Assembly: GCF_007096885.1 (NCBI RefSeq)
Contig: NZ_VJNO01000025.1
Location: 1 to 64,000 of the forward strand
Direction: 5' to 3'
DNA from: Streptomyces sp. 130
GTDB lineage: Bacteria > Actinomycetota > Actinomycetes > Streptomycetales > Streptomycetaceae
DNA: 64,000 nt
The notes beneath the pieces were generated by a model. It was not told the DNA's origin. It worked only from the letters and a program-made list of their open reading frames with translations, and did not search any database. Positions 32,862-41,925 of this stretch are shown here, one piece after another (position 1 is the first letter of the stretch; each line of letters starts with the position of its first letter). A program made the translations under genes and the position numbers.

Positions 32862-33656
32862 GTGCCCGAAATGAACGATCCCTACCGGCCCGGCACCCCC
32901 TGCTGGATCGACCTGATGGTCCCCGACCAGCAGGCGGCCATCGACTTCTACAGCGACCTCTTCGGCTGGCAGGGCGAGGTGGGCCCGGCGGAACACGGCG
33001 GCTACGCCGTCTGCACCCTCAAGGGCAAGCCGGTCGCCGGAATCATGAAGGCCATGAACCCGGACGGTTCGGTGCCGGACCCGATGCCGCCGGCGGAGTG
33101 GACGACGTATCTGTCGACCGACGCCATCGACTCCACCGTCACGTCCGTCACCGACGCCGGCGGCACGGTCGTCGTCCCCCCGATGGACGTCATGGACCTC
33201 GGCCGCATGGCCGTGTTCGCCGACCCGGCGGGTGCCGTCTTCGGCCTGTGGCAGCCCGGCACCTTCGGCGGCGCGGGCATCGTCAACGAGCACGGGGCGC
33301 TGGTCTGGAGCGAGCTGACCACCCCCGACCCGGACGCGGCCTCCGCGTTCTACTCCGCCGCCCTGCCGGTGACGGCGACCCCCTCCGAGATGGAGGGCGC
33401 CGACGGCTACGTCGAGTTCCAGGTCGACGGGCGGGCGGTGGGCGGGATGATGGACATGAGCAAGGTGCCGCCCGGCGTCTCGCCGCACTGGCAGCCGTAC
33501 TTCGCCGTGGACAGCGTGGACGACATCCAGTCGGCCGCCGTGCGCGCCGGTGCGACGGTCCTGGCCCCCGCCTTCGACATGGTCGCCGGCCGCATGGCGG
33601 TCCTGGCCGACCCGCAGGGCGGGGCGTTCTCGGTCATCGCGCCGAAGACGTCGTAG
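32862..33656 (+). CDS. Two-domain VOC (glyoxalase-like) protein
   Basis: This 264-residue protein consists of two vicinal-oxygen-chelate repeats, each starting with a similar sequence (CWIDLMVPDQQAAIDFYSDL near residue 13 and WSELTTPDPDAASAFYSAAL near 147). Actinomycete pairs of this kind are typical of hydroxylase- or glyoxalase-like proteins. Start GTG 32862 follows GGAGG by five bases. Metal ligands and substrate cannot be assigned with confidence by eye. Confidence 0.78.
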   Translation: MPEMNDPYRPGTPCWIDLMVPDQQAAIDFYSDLFGWQGEVGPAEHGGYAVCTLKGKPVAGIMKAMNPDGSVPDPMPPAEWTTYLSTDAIDSTVTSVTDAGGTVVVPPMDVMDLGRMAVFADPAGAVFGLWQPGTFGGAGIVNEHGALVWSELTTPDPDAASAFYSAALPVTATPSEMEGADGYVEFQVDGRAVGGMMDMSKVPPGVSPHWQPYFAVDSVDDIQSAAVRAGATVLAPAFDMVAGRMAVLADPQGGAFSVIAPKTS

Positions 33657-33689
33657 CCCCCGGCACGGGGCGCCGGCTCGGGCCGGCGA

Positions 33690-34973
33690 CTACCTCGGGG
33701 TCGGCCGCCGGGTGGCCGGCCGCGAGGGGGCGCACCGCAGCCGGGCGGTGCGCCGGAGCCGCTGCCGGGGCGCCCGCTCCCGCCGGGGGAGCAGGAACGG
33801 GGTGCCCAGGATGAGCACCCCGGCGACCGCGAGGGCGGTGCGCGGCCCGGTGACGCCGGCGAGCAGTCCGGCGAGCGCGGTGAGCACGGCGATGGACGCC
33901 TGCTGCCCGATCGACCAGGCGGTGAGCGTACGGGCGACGAGGTGCTTCGGCGTGTGTTCCAGCCGGTACGTGGAGAGCACCGGCCCGTACAGGCTCATGT
34001 TGACGATGATGGCCAGTTCGACGGCCATCACCGTGACGAGCCCGACGACGCCCGGCCGTACGAACACCAGCCCGATGAGCCAGACCGCGCGCAGGGTGCC
34101 GACGGTCCGGAAGACCCGGTCGCGGCCGTAGCGGGCGACGACCCGGCGGGCCAGCCGGGAGCCGATGAGGCCGCCGAGACACGGAGCGGCGAAGGCGAGC
34201 CCGTACTGCCAGGGCGGAAAGCCGAGCCCGCGCAGCAGGAGGACGGCCAGCAATGGTTCGGTGGCCATGATCAGGCCGCCGACGAGGATCTGGTTGAGGT
34301 AGAGCGCCCGCAGCACGGGGTGGCCGAAGATGTGCCGCCACCCGGCGAGCAGCGCGCCGGCCCGCAGCGGAGCCCTGTCCGCCGTGCCCGGCGGGTCCTC
34401 CTTCCCCCGGATCGCGGTGATGCCGAGCGCGGAGAGCAGATAGCTGAGCGCGTCGGCCACCACGGTGGTGACCGGCCCGAAGACCCCGATCGCCGCGCCG
34501 CCGAGGGGCGGGCCGACCGCGATGGAGCTCCAGTTCGTGGACTCGAACCGCGCGTTGGCGACGAGCAGGTCCTCCCGGCGGACGAGCGCCTTCAGATACG
34601 CGCCGCTCGCCGCGCCGAACGCGATCTTCGCCGCGGCGACCACGGCCGACACGGCCAGCAGCTGGACGAACCCGAGCAGCCCGAAGGCGTACGCGACCGG
34701 GACCGACGCCATGGCCGCGAACCGGACCAGGTCCATCCCGATCATGACGGGCCGCTTGCGCCGGAACTCCACCCACGGCGCGAGCGGCACCGCGATCAGC
34801 GCCCCCACCGCGGGCCCGACCGCCGACAGCGCGGACACCTCGGCGGGCCCGGCGTCCAGCACCAGCACGGCGAGCAGCGGCAGGGCCCCGAATCCCAGCC
34901 CCGACCCGTACGCGCTCACCGCGTACGCGGCCCACAGCCAGCCGAACGGCCGCCCCAACGCTCTTCTGCCCAC
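33690..34973 (-). CDS. MFS transporter, 12 segments
   Basis: This 427-residue MFS protein has about 12 hydrophobic segments and an Arg-rich cytoplasmic loop (EFRRKRPVMIGMD near residue 69), as in the macrolide/MefA-like exporter group. It ends with a basic tail. GTG start with a GAGG nearby. It is divergent from a LysR gene, with two inverted repeats in between, so it is probably LysR-controlled. The exported compound is unknown. Confidence 0.82.
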   Translation of the reverse strand: MGRRALGRPFGWLWAAYAVSAYGSGLGFGALPLLAVLVLDAGPAEVSALSAVGPAVGALIAVPLAPWVEFRRKRPVMIGMDLVRFAAMASVPVAYAFGLLGFVQLLAVSAVVAAAKIAFGAASGAYLKALVRREDLLVANARFESTNWSSIAVGPPLGGAAIGVFGPVTTVVADALSYLLSALGITAIRGKEDPPGTADRAPLRAGALLAGWRHIFGHPVLRALYLNQILVGGLIMATEPLLAVLLLRGLGFPPWQYGLAFAAPCLGGLIGSRLARRVVARYGRDRVFRTVGTLRAVWLIGLVFVRPGVVGLVTVMAVELAIIVNMSLYGPVLSTYRLEHTPKHLVARTLTAWSIGQQASIAVLTALAGLLAGVTGPRTALAVAGVLILGTPFLLPRRERAPRQRLRRTARLRCAPSRPATRRPTPR

Positions 34974-35041
34974 GCCGCCTCACCCACACAACCCGAAATT
35001 GCCGAATGAGAGCTAATCGCCTGGCAGAGCCGCAGGTCAAA

Positions 35042-35077
35042 CAACCGATGACCGGTTGAGGGACAACCAGGAGTTGT
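35042..35077. promoter_or_regulatory. Tandem LysR-type operator
   Basis: Two inverted repeats with five-base spacers lie 20 bases apart centre to centre: CAACCG-N5-CGGTTG (35042-35058) and ACAAC-N5-GTTGT (35063-35077). They are between the divergent exporter and LysR genes. Phased paired sites are typical of LysR regulation. TAGGCT at 35082-35087 is a -10 candidate for a leaderless lysR message. Confidence 0.55.
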
Positions 35078-35095
35078 TCACTAGGCTGCCCTGCC

Positions 35096-36028
35096 ATGGA
35101 CCTCCAAGCAGTGCGCACGTTCGTCGCCGTCACGGAAGCGGGCGGGTTCCACAAGGCCGCGGCCGATCTGTCGGTCACCCAGCAGGCCGTCTCCAAGCGC
35201 GTCGCCGCGCTGGAGCAGGCCCTCGGCGTACGCCTCTTCACCCGCGCCCCGCGCGGCGCCGAGCTGACCATCGACGGCCGGGCGTTCCTGCCCCACGCGC
35301 GCGAACTGCTGCGCGCGGCCGAGCGCGCGAGCGCGTCCGTACGCCCCGGCAACCGCCCGCTGCGCGTCGACGTGATCGCGTCCCGCACCGCCCAGTCGAG
35401 CCTGATGCGCGCCTTCCACCGCGCCCACCCCGGGATCGCCCTCGACATGATGATGCTGGTCAGCATGGACACGGCCGTCGCCGCGCTCCGCACCGGCGAA
35501 CTCGACGCGACGTTCCGCGCGGTGGGCGCCCCCGGCCACCCCCTCCCCGACGACATCGCGTCCGCCCGCGTCCTGGACGAACCCCTCCAACTCCTCACCG
35601 GCCCCGCCCACACCCTGGCCGACGCCCCCTCGGTGACCCTCACCGATCTGGTCGGCCACCGCATCTGGATGCCGGGCATCGCCCCCGGCACCGAGTGGGG
35701 CGCGTACTACGACGACCTGGTCGCGGAGTTCGCCCTGACCATCGAGGCGACGGGCCCGAACTTCGGCTCGGACGTCCTGCTGGACACCATCGCGGACACC
35801 CCGGCCCTGGCCACGTTCATGGGTGCACACTCCCGCCGCATCTGGCCCAGGGACCACGACCTGCGCCTCATCCCGGTCACCGGTCCGACCCCGGTCTACC
35901 CCCACTCCCTCCTCTGGCACCGCGACAACCCGCACCCGGGGCTGGCGGCGCTGCGTACGCACGTGGGGGCGGCGGGGGATTACGGGGCGGAGGGGTCCTG
36001 GGTGCCGGGGTGGGCGACCGGGCAGTGA
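35096..36028 (+). CDS. LysR-family transcriptional regulator
   Basis: This 310-residue protein has the N-terminal LysR helix-turn-helix (MDLQAVRTFVAVTEAGGF; LSVTQQAVSKRVAALEQAL; LFTRAPRG) and a periplasmic-binding-type effector domain from about residue 90. It has no ribosome site, and a -10-like TAGGCT ends eight bases before the ATG, so the message is probably leaderless. It is likely to control the divergent MFS gene and itself through the paired palindromes between them. Confidence 0.88.
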   Translation: MDLQAVRTFVAVTEAGGFHKAAADLSVTQQAVSKRVAALEQALGVRLFTRAPRGAELTIDGRAFLPHARELLRAAERASASVRPGNRPLRVDVIASRTAQSSLMRAFHRAHPGIALDMMMLVSMDTAVAALRTGELDATFRAVGAPGHPLPDDIASARVLDEPLQLLTGPAHTLADAPSVTLTDLVGHRIWMPGIAPGTEWGAYYDDLVAEFALTIEATGPNFGSDVLLDTIADTPALATFMGAHSRRIWPRDHDLRLIPVTGPTPVYPHSLLWHRDNPHPGLAALRTHVGAAGDYGAEGSWVPGWATGQ

Positions 36029-36203
36029 ACGAGAGGTGATGCGTCGCACGCGAACGACAGCCGCACCCGGGTGGCCCCCGCCCAAGACACCGCCGTCCAC
36101 CCCTCGCGCCGCAACGTCGTCTCACCCTCCGGGACAACGGTGGCCTCCGGCGGCCGTGCCCGCCCCGGAGCAGGTCGTGACCGGGCATCCTCGTCCGCAC
36201 AGG

Positions 36204-37247
36204 TCAGCGTTGGAGGAGGACGATGCGGATGGCTCGTTCGACGTGGGCCGCCGTGTTGGCGTGGCCCTCGGCGTTGGGGTGGACCAGGGTGGCCCGCTTG
36301 TCGATGGTGCCGCAGTCCAGCGGGGTGCCGGGGAGTGCGGCGGGCCAGAAGTCCTCGGCGTCGCCGCAGATGCCTTCGACCCACTTGGTGCCCGCCGGCT
36401 GGCAGACGTCGTGGCCCACGCTGGAGGAGTAGACGTCCACGTAGCGGTCGCCGAAGAAACCGCTCACCCGCTGGATCATCCTGTTCAGCGGCTTGAGGAC
36501 TTCGTCACGGAGCCAGTCGACGTCGTCGTGGCCGATCAGGCTCAGCTCGGTGAGGGACAGGCGGTCGCAGTCGCCGCTGTCCTCGGGGAGGGCGGCCGGG
36601 TAGCCGACCGTGATGACCTCGGCGTCGGGGGCTGCCCGGTGGACGTGGGCCAGCATCGCGATGTACTCGTCCTGGACCCGGGCGAGCCTGTCCTGAAGGC
36701 TCTCCTCGCCCTCGGGCGGGTTGGTGTAGTGGCCGCGGCAGGACTGACCGGCCGCACCCGTTTCGAAGCACGTGCTCAGGATCTCGAAGAAGGGCAGGCT
36801 GTTGCCGCCGACGCCGATGGTGACGACGTCCGTGCCCTCGCCGAGCCCGGCCCGCACGGCCTGCGGGTCCACCGGAGGCCAGCCGGCGGCGGGCGGCTGA
36901 ACCGGGCCGATCGGGGTCTGCCGGGTCGTGGTGATGTCGGAGATCGTGGCACCGCCGCAGCTGACATCGGTCAGGCTGACGGGCTTGCCGGGCGGGAACT
37001 CGGCGAGCTCCCGGTCCACGACGTCCGGGTACGCGTTCGCGGTGCGGGCGCAGCCGTCGCGCGACGCGTCGCCGAGCGGCGGCTTCGGGGCCCCGACGAA
37101 GACGCCGGAGGTGTACGAGTCGCCCAGCGCGGCCCATTCGTACGAGTCGGCCGCACCGGCGGAGCCGGAGGGCAGCAGCGCGGACGCCGCGAGCGCGAGC
37201 CCGACGGCCAGGGCGCGCGTGCGCAGGCGGGACACACGGTGTCGCAT
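36204..37247 (-). CDS. Secreted SGNH/GDSL hydrolase
   Basis: This 347-residue protein has a Sec signal peptide (MRHRVSRLRTR, hydrophobic core, AGAA site near residue 33) and the SGNH blocks: Ser in ALGDSYTSG near residue 42, Gly in SCGGATI near 99, Asn in GVGGNSLP near 152 and the Asp/His end in LVHPNAEGH near 325. It matches streptomycete secreted lipases/esterases. ATG 37247 has GGAGAAACC just upstream; a longer frame from 37325 has no ribosome site and would bury the signal peptide. Confidence 0.85.
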   Translation of the reverse strand: MRHRVSRLRTRALAVGLALAASALLPSGSAGAADSYEWAALGDSYTSGVFVGAPKPPLGDASRDGCARTANAYPDVVDRELAEFPPGKPVSLTDVSCGGATISDITTTRQTPIGPVQPPAAGWPPVDPQAVRAGLGEGTDVVTIGVGGNSLPFFEILSTCFETGAAGQSCRGHYTNPPEGEESLQDRLARVQDEYIAMLAHVHRAAPDAEVITVGYPAALPEDSGDCDRLSLTELSLIGHDDVDWLRDEVLKPLNRMIQRVSGFFGDRYVDVYSSSVGHDVCQPAGTKWVEGICGDAEDFWPAALPGTPLDCGTIDKRATLVHPNAEGHANTAAHVERAIRIVLLQR

Positions 37248-37448
37248 GGTTTCTCCAGTGGGGGGACGGGCGCCCCGGGGCCGGCCGGCCCCGCCGGGGG
37301 CGGAGGGCAAGTCGCCCAAGATCATTCACGGCGCCCGGCCGACACTCCGGTACATCGGGCGAACGTGCCCCGATCGGGGTAGGCCATCGGATACTCCCCG
37401 CTGCCGGAGGGCGCCTGGCGATCCGTACCGGTCGATAGGCTGACCACC

Positions 37449-38048
37449 ATGGGCGTCGACCTCACCACACTGATCGCCGACTGGTCGTGGCTGGCCGGGG
37501 TCCCGCCCGAGCAGCGGCTGGAGCGGCTGCGGAACGCCTGGTACGACGAGGCGACCGGGCTGTGGGACGCCATGTCGGTGACGTACGGGTGGGAGTGGCC
37601 GCGCGGGCCGCACAGCGCGTTGTTCGGGGTGTACGAGTTCCCGGGCACCCTCGGCTCGTACAAGCCGCACTTCTGGGCGGGGGAGGCGTGGGAGAAGGCC
37701 CGCGACCACGTCGACGCGGGCCTGCGGGCGGAGCTGGACGCGCTGCTCGGCGGGCTGATCTGGAACGGGCCGGACTTCGACGACGAGGAGCCGGACGAGG
37801 GCTACGACTTCTTCTCCGGCAGCTCCGGTCTGCTGGTCGCCGCGTCCCCGCAGGGCGTACGGGAACTGCTCGCGACCTGGGAGCGCGTACGGCCCCGGCT
37901 CGACGAGCTCCGCGCGCCCTTCGGGGAGCCCGCCGTAGCGTCCCGGTTCAGCGACTTCGACGCCTTCGTGCGCCTCCTGACCGACTGGGGCGAAGTCCTG
38001 GCCGAAGCCGCCCGCCGGGGCTGGGGGATCGCGGGCGTCAACGGGTAG
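37449..38048 (+). CDS. Conserved hypothetical protein
   Basis: I do not recognise this 199-residue soluble protein. It is rich in Trp and acidic residues (for example WDAMSVTYGWEWP near residue 39 and an acidic DFDDEEPDEGYDFF near 108). It has no signal peptide or membrane segments. Codon use is normal for the window. It is convergent with the methyltransferase gene, three bases apart. No function can be offered. Confidence 0.65.
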   Translation: MGVDLTTLIADWSWLAGVPPEQRLERLRNAWYDEATGLWDAMSVTYGWEWPRGPHSALFGVYEFPGTLGSYKPHFWAGEAWEKARDHVDAGLRAELDALLGGLIWNGPDFDDEEPDEGYDFFSGSSGLLVAASPQGVRELLATWERVRPRLDELRAPFGEPAVASRFSDFDAFVRLLTDWGEVLAEAARRGWGIAGVNG

Positions 38049-38051
38049 CGG

Positions 38052-38891
38052 TCACCGCCTGCGGGAGACCCCCAGTTCGACCAGGTAACGCTTCGTCACC
38101 CGGCCCCCGTACCGCCCGTCGATCAGCTCCGCGATGGAGTCCAGCAGCCCGCGCCGGGCGGCCTCCGGGAGCGCCCGGTGGCCGGAGTAGGTGCGCAGCA
38201 CGTCCAGGTACTGCGGGGTGGTGTACGTGACGTCGTGCTCGTAACGCCGGAAGACCGTCGGGCCGAAGCGGCCACCGCGCGCCACCTCCTGCGCGTGGTC
38301 CGCGTTGCCGACCTCGGCGGCGGTGGGAGGCCGCGTCCCGGGCTTCGTCTCAGGGTCGAAGCGCTCGTAACACCGCTGGACCTCCACGAAGAACTCCTCG
38401 GTGCCGCCCCGCACATGCTGGGTGCGCACCACCGCGAGCGCCCCGCCCGTACGCAGGGCGTCGGCCGCCTTGGGCACGCGCACCGCCGGGTCGATCCAGT
38501 GGAACGCGGTGACCACGAGCACGGTGTCGTACGGCTCCGCAGGCAGCGGCCAGTCCTCGAACGCGGCCGTCACCACCTCCACGTCCGGCATCCCGGCCAG
38601 ATTGCGCCGGGCGACCGCGGCCATGCTCGGGCCCGCCTCGACGGCGGTGATCCGGCACCCGCGCCGGGCCAGCGGGACCGTGGCCTGCCCGGTCCCGCAT
38701 CCCACCTCCAGGACGCGGCTGCCGGCCCGGGCCCCGGCGAGCTCCGCGAGGTCGTCGTAGAGCGCCGCCGGGTAACCGGGCCTGGCCCGGTCGTACAGCT
38801 CCGCGTCCTCGTCGAACGTCCGCCGCAGCCGCTGCCGCCGGGCGTCCTCGGGGGTGTCGTCGCGCGGGGCGGGTGTGGTGATCTCGGGCAT
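38052..38891 (-). CDS. Class I SAM-dependent methyltransferase
   Basis: This 279-residue protein has methyltransferase motif I VLEVGCGTGQAT near residue 59, motif II/III ITAVEAGPSM and VVTAAFEDWPL after it, and a UbiE-like TDxxHWIDP segment near 130. It starts at ATG 38891; a much longer open frame upstream includes unrelated, decayed sequence. The target is unknown. Confidence 0.8.
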   Translation of the reverse strand: MPEITTPAPRDDTPEDARRQRLRRTFDEDAELYDRARPGYPAALYDDLAELAGARAGSRVLEVGCGTGQATVPLARRGCRITAVEAGPSMAAVARRNLAGMPDVEVVTAAFEDWPLPAEPYDTVLVVTAFHWIDPAVRVPKAADALRTGGALAVVRTQHVRGGTEEFFVEVQRCYERFDPETKPGTRPPTAAEVGNADHAQEVARGGRFGPTVFRRYEHDVTYTTPQYLDVLRTYSGHRALPEAARRGLLDSIAELIDGRYGGRVTKRYLVELGVSRRR

Positions 38892-38934
38892 GCGGCGCAG
38901 CGTAGGCGATACGGGCACCCCCTGAGGACCCGTC

Positions 38935-39176
38935 AGGCCGCCTCCGCCTCCCAGCACGGCGCGTCCGGGCCGGCGTGCGAGCAGCGGGGTCGGCAGGTAT
39001 GCCGTCATCGCGTGGAGGCGCGGGCGCCGCACGGGGGACCGCGCGGAGTCGGCCAGCGCGTCGGCGGTACGGGAGCGGGCCGCGCTCAGGGCGGGGCGGA
39101 GCGCGCCCGTCCCGGCGGCGACGACGGCGAACGTGGCCCCGGCGGGCAGGGCGAGCGACGGGGCGAGGCCGGAGCA
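38935..39176 (-). pseudogene. Remnant of an FtsX-type ABC permease
   Basis: In the 420-base gap between genes, the minus strand reads an uninterrupted stretch resembling the middle of streptomycete FtsX/MacB permeases: ALRPALSAARSRTADALAD, then LPTPLLARRPGRAVL. Neither end continues into the family, and no start codon or ribosome site fits. It is probably a decayed fragment. The remaining ~130 bases of the gap, next to the following gene, show nothing I can assign. Confidence 0.45.
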
Positions 39177-39311
39177 GGCAGGGACCGAGCGCGGTCCGCG
39201 TCCCGTGGGACCGTAGTACGACACGCGCCCCGTCCATGCGACCCCAGAGCTACCGGATCGCGTCCCGAGGGTGGACGTCGGCGCACCAGGCCCCCGCCTA
39301 GCGTTCGGAGC

Positions 39312-40508
39312 ATGAGAACTCGTCACCGCGCCGTGGCCGCCGCGCTCCTCGTCCTCGCCCTGGGCGCGACGGCCGCCACCCCGGCCGTCGCCGCCCCGCC
39401 GCGGCCCGCCCCCGGCACCTCCGTGACCGACGCCCCCGCCCCGCAGCTGCGACTCCCCGCACCCTCCGGGCCGTACGCCGTCGGCGAGAGCACCCTGCAT
39501 CTGCGGGACACCGGGCGCACCGACCCGTACGTACCGCAGGCGGGCGCACGCGAGCTGCTGGTGTCCGTGTTCCACCCCGGGCGGGCCGGGACCGGCGAGC
39601 GCGCCCCTTACATGAGCACACGGGAGGCGGAACTGCTGCTGGAGTCACGGGGGTTGGGCGGCCTCGTCGCGCCCGAGGCGGTCGGCGCGACCGAGACGTA
39701 CGCCCGCACCGGCGCCGTGCCCGCGCGCGGGCGGTTTCCGCTCGTCGTGCTGTCGCCCGGGTTCGGGCAGAGCCGCTTCACGCTCACCGCCCTCGCGACG
39801 GACCTGGCGTCCCGGGGGTACGTCGTCGCGGCGGTGGACCACGCCCACGAGTCCGTCGCGACCGTCTTCCCGGGCGGGCGCGTCCTGCCGTGCGCCGCCT
39901 GCGACTACGTGGAGCGGGCCGGTGACGCGGGGCTCGCGGAGGTCGCCCGGAACAGGGCGAGGGACGTCTCGTTCCTGCTGGACCGGCTGACGGGCGGTCA
40001 CCCCGTCCGGCGGTACGCCTCGATGATCGACCGGCGGCACGTCGGCATGGCCGGACACTCCATCGGCGGCGACTCCGCCGCGTCCGCGATGGCCGCCGAC
40101 CGGCGCGTGCGCGCGGGCGTGAACATGGACGGGACCTTCTTCGACCCGGTCCCCGCCGCAGGGCTCGGGGGCCGGCCGTTCATGATGCTCGGCACCGAGG
40201 CCGACCACGCCTCCGGCGGCACCTTCGACACCACGTGGGACCGCGACTGGGCGCGCCTGGACGGCTGGAAGAGGTGGCTCACGGTCGCCGGCGCCGGCCA
40301 CTTCACCTTCACCGACCTGCCGCTCCTCGCAGCACAGCTGGGCATCGCCGACCCTTCGGCCCCGCTGCCCGCCGACCGCTCCGGCGACATCACCCGCGAC
40401 TACGTCGCCGCCTTCTTCGACCTCCACCTCAAGGGCCTGCCGCAGCCTCTGCTCGCCGGGCCGACGCCGGGGAATCCGGAGGTGACGTTCCAGGCGCCCG
40501 CGCGGTAG
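39312..40508 (+). CDS. Secreted alpha/beta hydrolase, PAF-acetylhydrolase-like
   Basis: This 398-residue protein has a signal peptide (MRTRHRAVAAALLVLALG, Ala-rich cleavage near residue 27) and the nucleophile elbow MAGHSIGGDS near residue 245, with the late His in GAGHFTFTD near residue 331. A GVNMDGTFFDP segment near 273 is typical of actinomycete platelet-activating-factor acetylhydrolase-like lipases. The ATG has only a GGAG immediately before it, too close to be ideal, so start selection is moderately secure. Confidence 0.78.
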   Translation: MRTRHRAVAAALLVLALGATAATPAVAAPPRPAPGTSVTDAPAPQLRLPAPSGPYAVGESTLHLRDTGRTDPYVPQAGARELLVSVFHPGRAGTGERAPYMSTREAELLLESRGLGGLVAPEAVGATETYARTGAVPARGRFPLVVLSPGFGQSRFTLTALATDLASRGYVVAAVDHAHESVATVFPGGRVLPCAACDYVERAGDAGLAEVARNRARDVSFLLDRLTGGHPVRRYASMIDRRHVGMAGHSIGGDSAASAMAADRRVRAGVNMDGTFFDPVPAAGLGGRPFMMLGTEADHASGGTFDTTWDRDWARLDGWKRWLTVAGAGHFTFTDLPLLAAQLGIADPSAPLPADRSGDITRDYVAAFFDLHLKGLPQPLLAGPTPGNPEVTFQAPAR

Positions 40509-40529
40509 CGCGCGGTTGCGCGATCCGCG

Positions 40530-40562
40530 GGCCTCGATTATTACGCCGTAATAATCGAGGCC
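40530..40562. terminator. AT-rich-stem bidirectional terminator
   Basis: GGCCTCGATTATTACG and its exact complement flank a single base, giving a long stem between the convergent hydrolase and nucleotidyltransferase genes. The stem's AT-rich middle is unusual for this genome. Confidence 0.75.
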
Positions 40563-40655
40563 TCCGCAGAAGCGGGGTCAGGCGGCGCCAGCGGTTTCCG
40601 AGGTCGGGACGCGGTCGGGACGCGGCCGGGTCGCCGGTCGTGCCCCGACCCGGGA

Positions 40656-41147
40656 TCAGAAGTGCGTACTGATCCCGAATGCCTCGCGGAGCCGGGCCAT
40701 GTCATGGAGATCCCGGTCCCGGGGCTCGTAACCCTGGTGGAAGCGGACCTGCTGCGCGGCGGACAGGCAGGGCACGTCACGGCCCCCGACGCTGCCCGTG
40801 ACGAAGCAGTCGGCCGGATAGACGAACGGCTTCCCGGGTTCCAGCGACTCCTGGCGGGCGCTCCCGTCGGGCTGGAACGCCAGCGGGTGCAGGTCGATCT
40901 GACGCCCCGTCCGGTCCGTGACGACGAACCGCGCGGGCCGCCAGTCGAGCGTTTCGGCGAACCCGGCCGCGGCAAGAGCGGCGACGACGGCCGGCTCCTG
41001 CTCCAGGCGGTGCATCAGGTCCAGATCCTCGTGCTCCCGGGTCTGCCGCCCCACCAGGGCGTCGATGCCCCAGCCCCCGCCGATCCAGACCTCCGCGCCG
41101 GCCTCCCGCAGCAGGCCCAGGATCTCCAGCACATCGTCACCGGTCAT
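40656..41147 (-). CDS. Small nucleotidyltransferase, lincosamide/aminoglycoside type
   Basis: This 163-residue protein starts with VWIGGGWGIDALVG near residue 19, then HEDLDL, which is the nucleotidyltransferase motif and Asp pair of the LinA/ANT(2'')-like family. These enzymes transfer AMP to a hydroxyl of a drug, but many actinomycete relatives are uncharacterised. Length matches LinA (about 160). ATG 41147 overlaps the histidine phosphatase stop by 11 bases, so the two are probably co-transcribed. A drug target cannot be inferred. Confidence 0.75.
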   Translation of the reverse strand: MTGDDVLEILGLLREAGAEVWIGGGWGIDALVGRQTREHEDLDLMHRLEQEPAVVAALAAAGFAETLDWRPARFVVTDRTGRQIDLHPLAFQPDGSARQESLEPGKPFVYPADCFVTGSVGGRDVPCLSAAQQVRFHQGYEPRDRDLHDMARLREAFGISTHF

Positions 41148-41904
41148 GTGGTCCGTCGCTTTCCAGGTGTGCGGTCCCGCCCCAGAGCCGCAGGTCCAGT
41201 CGGTGGCCGTCGCCCCGCCAGTGGGACAGCGAGGCGTTGGGTACCGGCGGCACGGCCTCGGGAGGCGCCGCGCCGAGGCCCGCCAGGGCGAAGCGGACGG
41301 CGACGACCGCCGCGTCATGGGCGACGAGCAGCACGCGCCGACCGGGCGCGGCCCGTTCCAGATCGGCGAGGAAACCGCGCACCCGCAGGGCGACATCGGC
41401 GAGCGATTTCCCGCCCGGCGGGCGGTAGAACCACTCGCCCAGGCGGTCCCGGCGGGCGGCCTCCTCCGGGTCCCGCGCCGCCAGTGCGGCCGGCGGGTAC
41501 AGCTCGAAGACGCCCATCTCCCGGTCCCGCAACCGCTCGTCCGTCAGGAGCGGAAGCGGAGCGACGCCCTCACCGGCCGCGTACCCGGCCATCGCCTGCC
41601 AGGTCTGCCGGGCCCGTACGTACGGCGAGCAGACGACGAGATCCAGCTCGCCGGCGCACTCCACGAGCCACCGCCCGAGCGCCCGTGCCTGTGCCTGCCC
41701 GAGTGCGGACAGCGGTACGTCGCGGTCGCGGCCCGCCAGGCGTGCCGCGCCCGCCTCGGCGAAGGCGGCGTTGGCGGTGCTCTGCCCGTGCCGGACCGCC
41801 CACAGCGCGCCGAGTGCGTTCGGCACGGCGAGGGGCGCCCCGCCCGGCCCCGCTTCGGGCCGCCAGGGCGCCGGCTCGCCGCTTCCCCGTACCGCGTCTG
41901 TCAT
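41137..41904 (-). CDS. Histidine phosphatase family protein
   Basis: This 255-residue protein has the phosphoglycerate-mutase-type active site AVRHGQSTAN near residue 36 with the phosphorylated His, the Arg/Glu partners further on, and the second catalytic His in LVAHDAAVV near 212. It is a phosphomonoesterase of unknown substrate. It lies upstream of and overlaps the nucleotidyltransferase gene. The first ~30 residues are Pro/Gly-rich and look disordered. Confidence 0.82.
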   Translation of the reverse strand: MTDAVRGSGEPAPWRPEAGPGGAPLAVPNALGALWAVRHGQSTANAAFAEAGAARLAGRDRDVPLSALGQAQARALGRWLVECAGELDLVVCSPYVRARQTWQAMAGYAAGEGVAPLPLLTDERLRDREMGVFELYPPAALAARDPEEAARRDRLGEWFYRPPGGKSLADVALRVRGFLADLERAAPGRRVLLVAHDAAVVAVRFALAGLGAAPPEAVPPVPNASLSHWRGDGHRLDLRLWGGTAHLESDGPHDR

Positions 41905-41925
41905 GCCGTCAGGCTAGGGGCCGCG

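Noticed and set aside
35980..36384. Possible secreted-protein fragment on the minus strand before the lipase gene
   Set aside because: A few residues look protein-like, but there is no start, ribosome site or clear family match.
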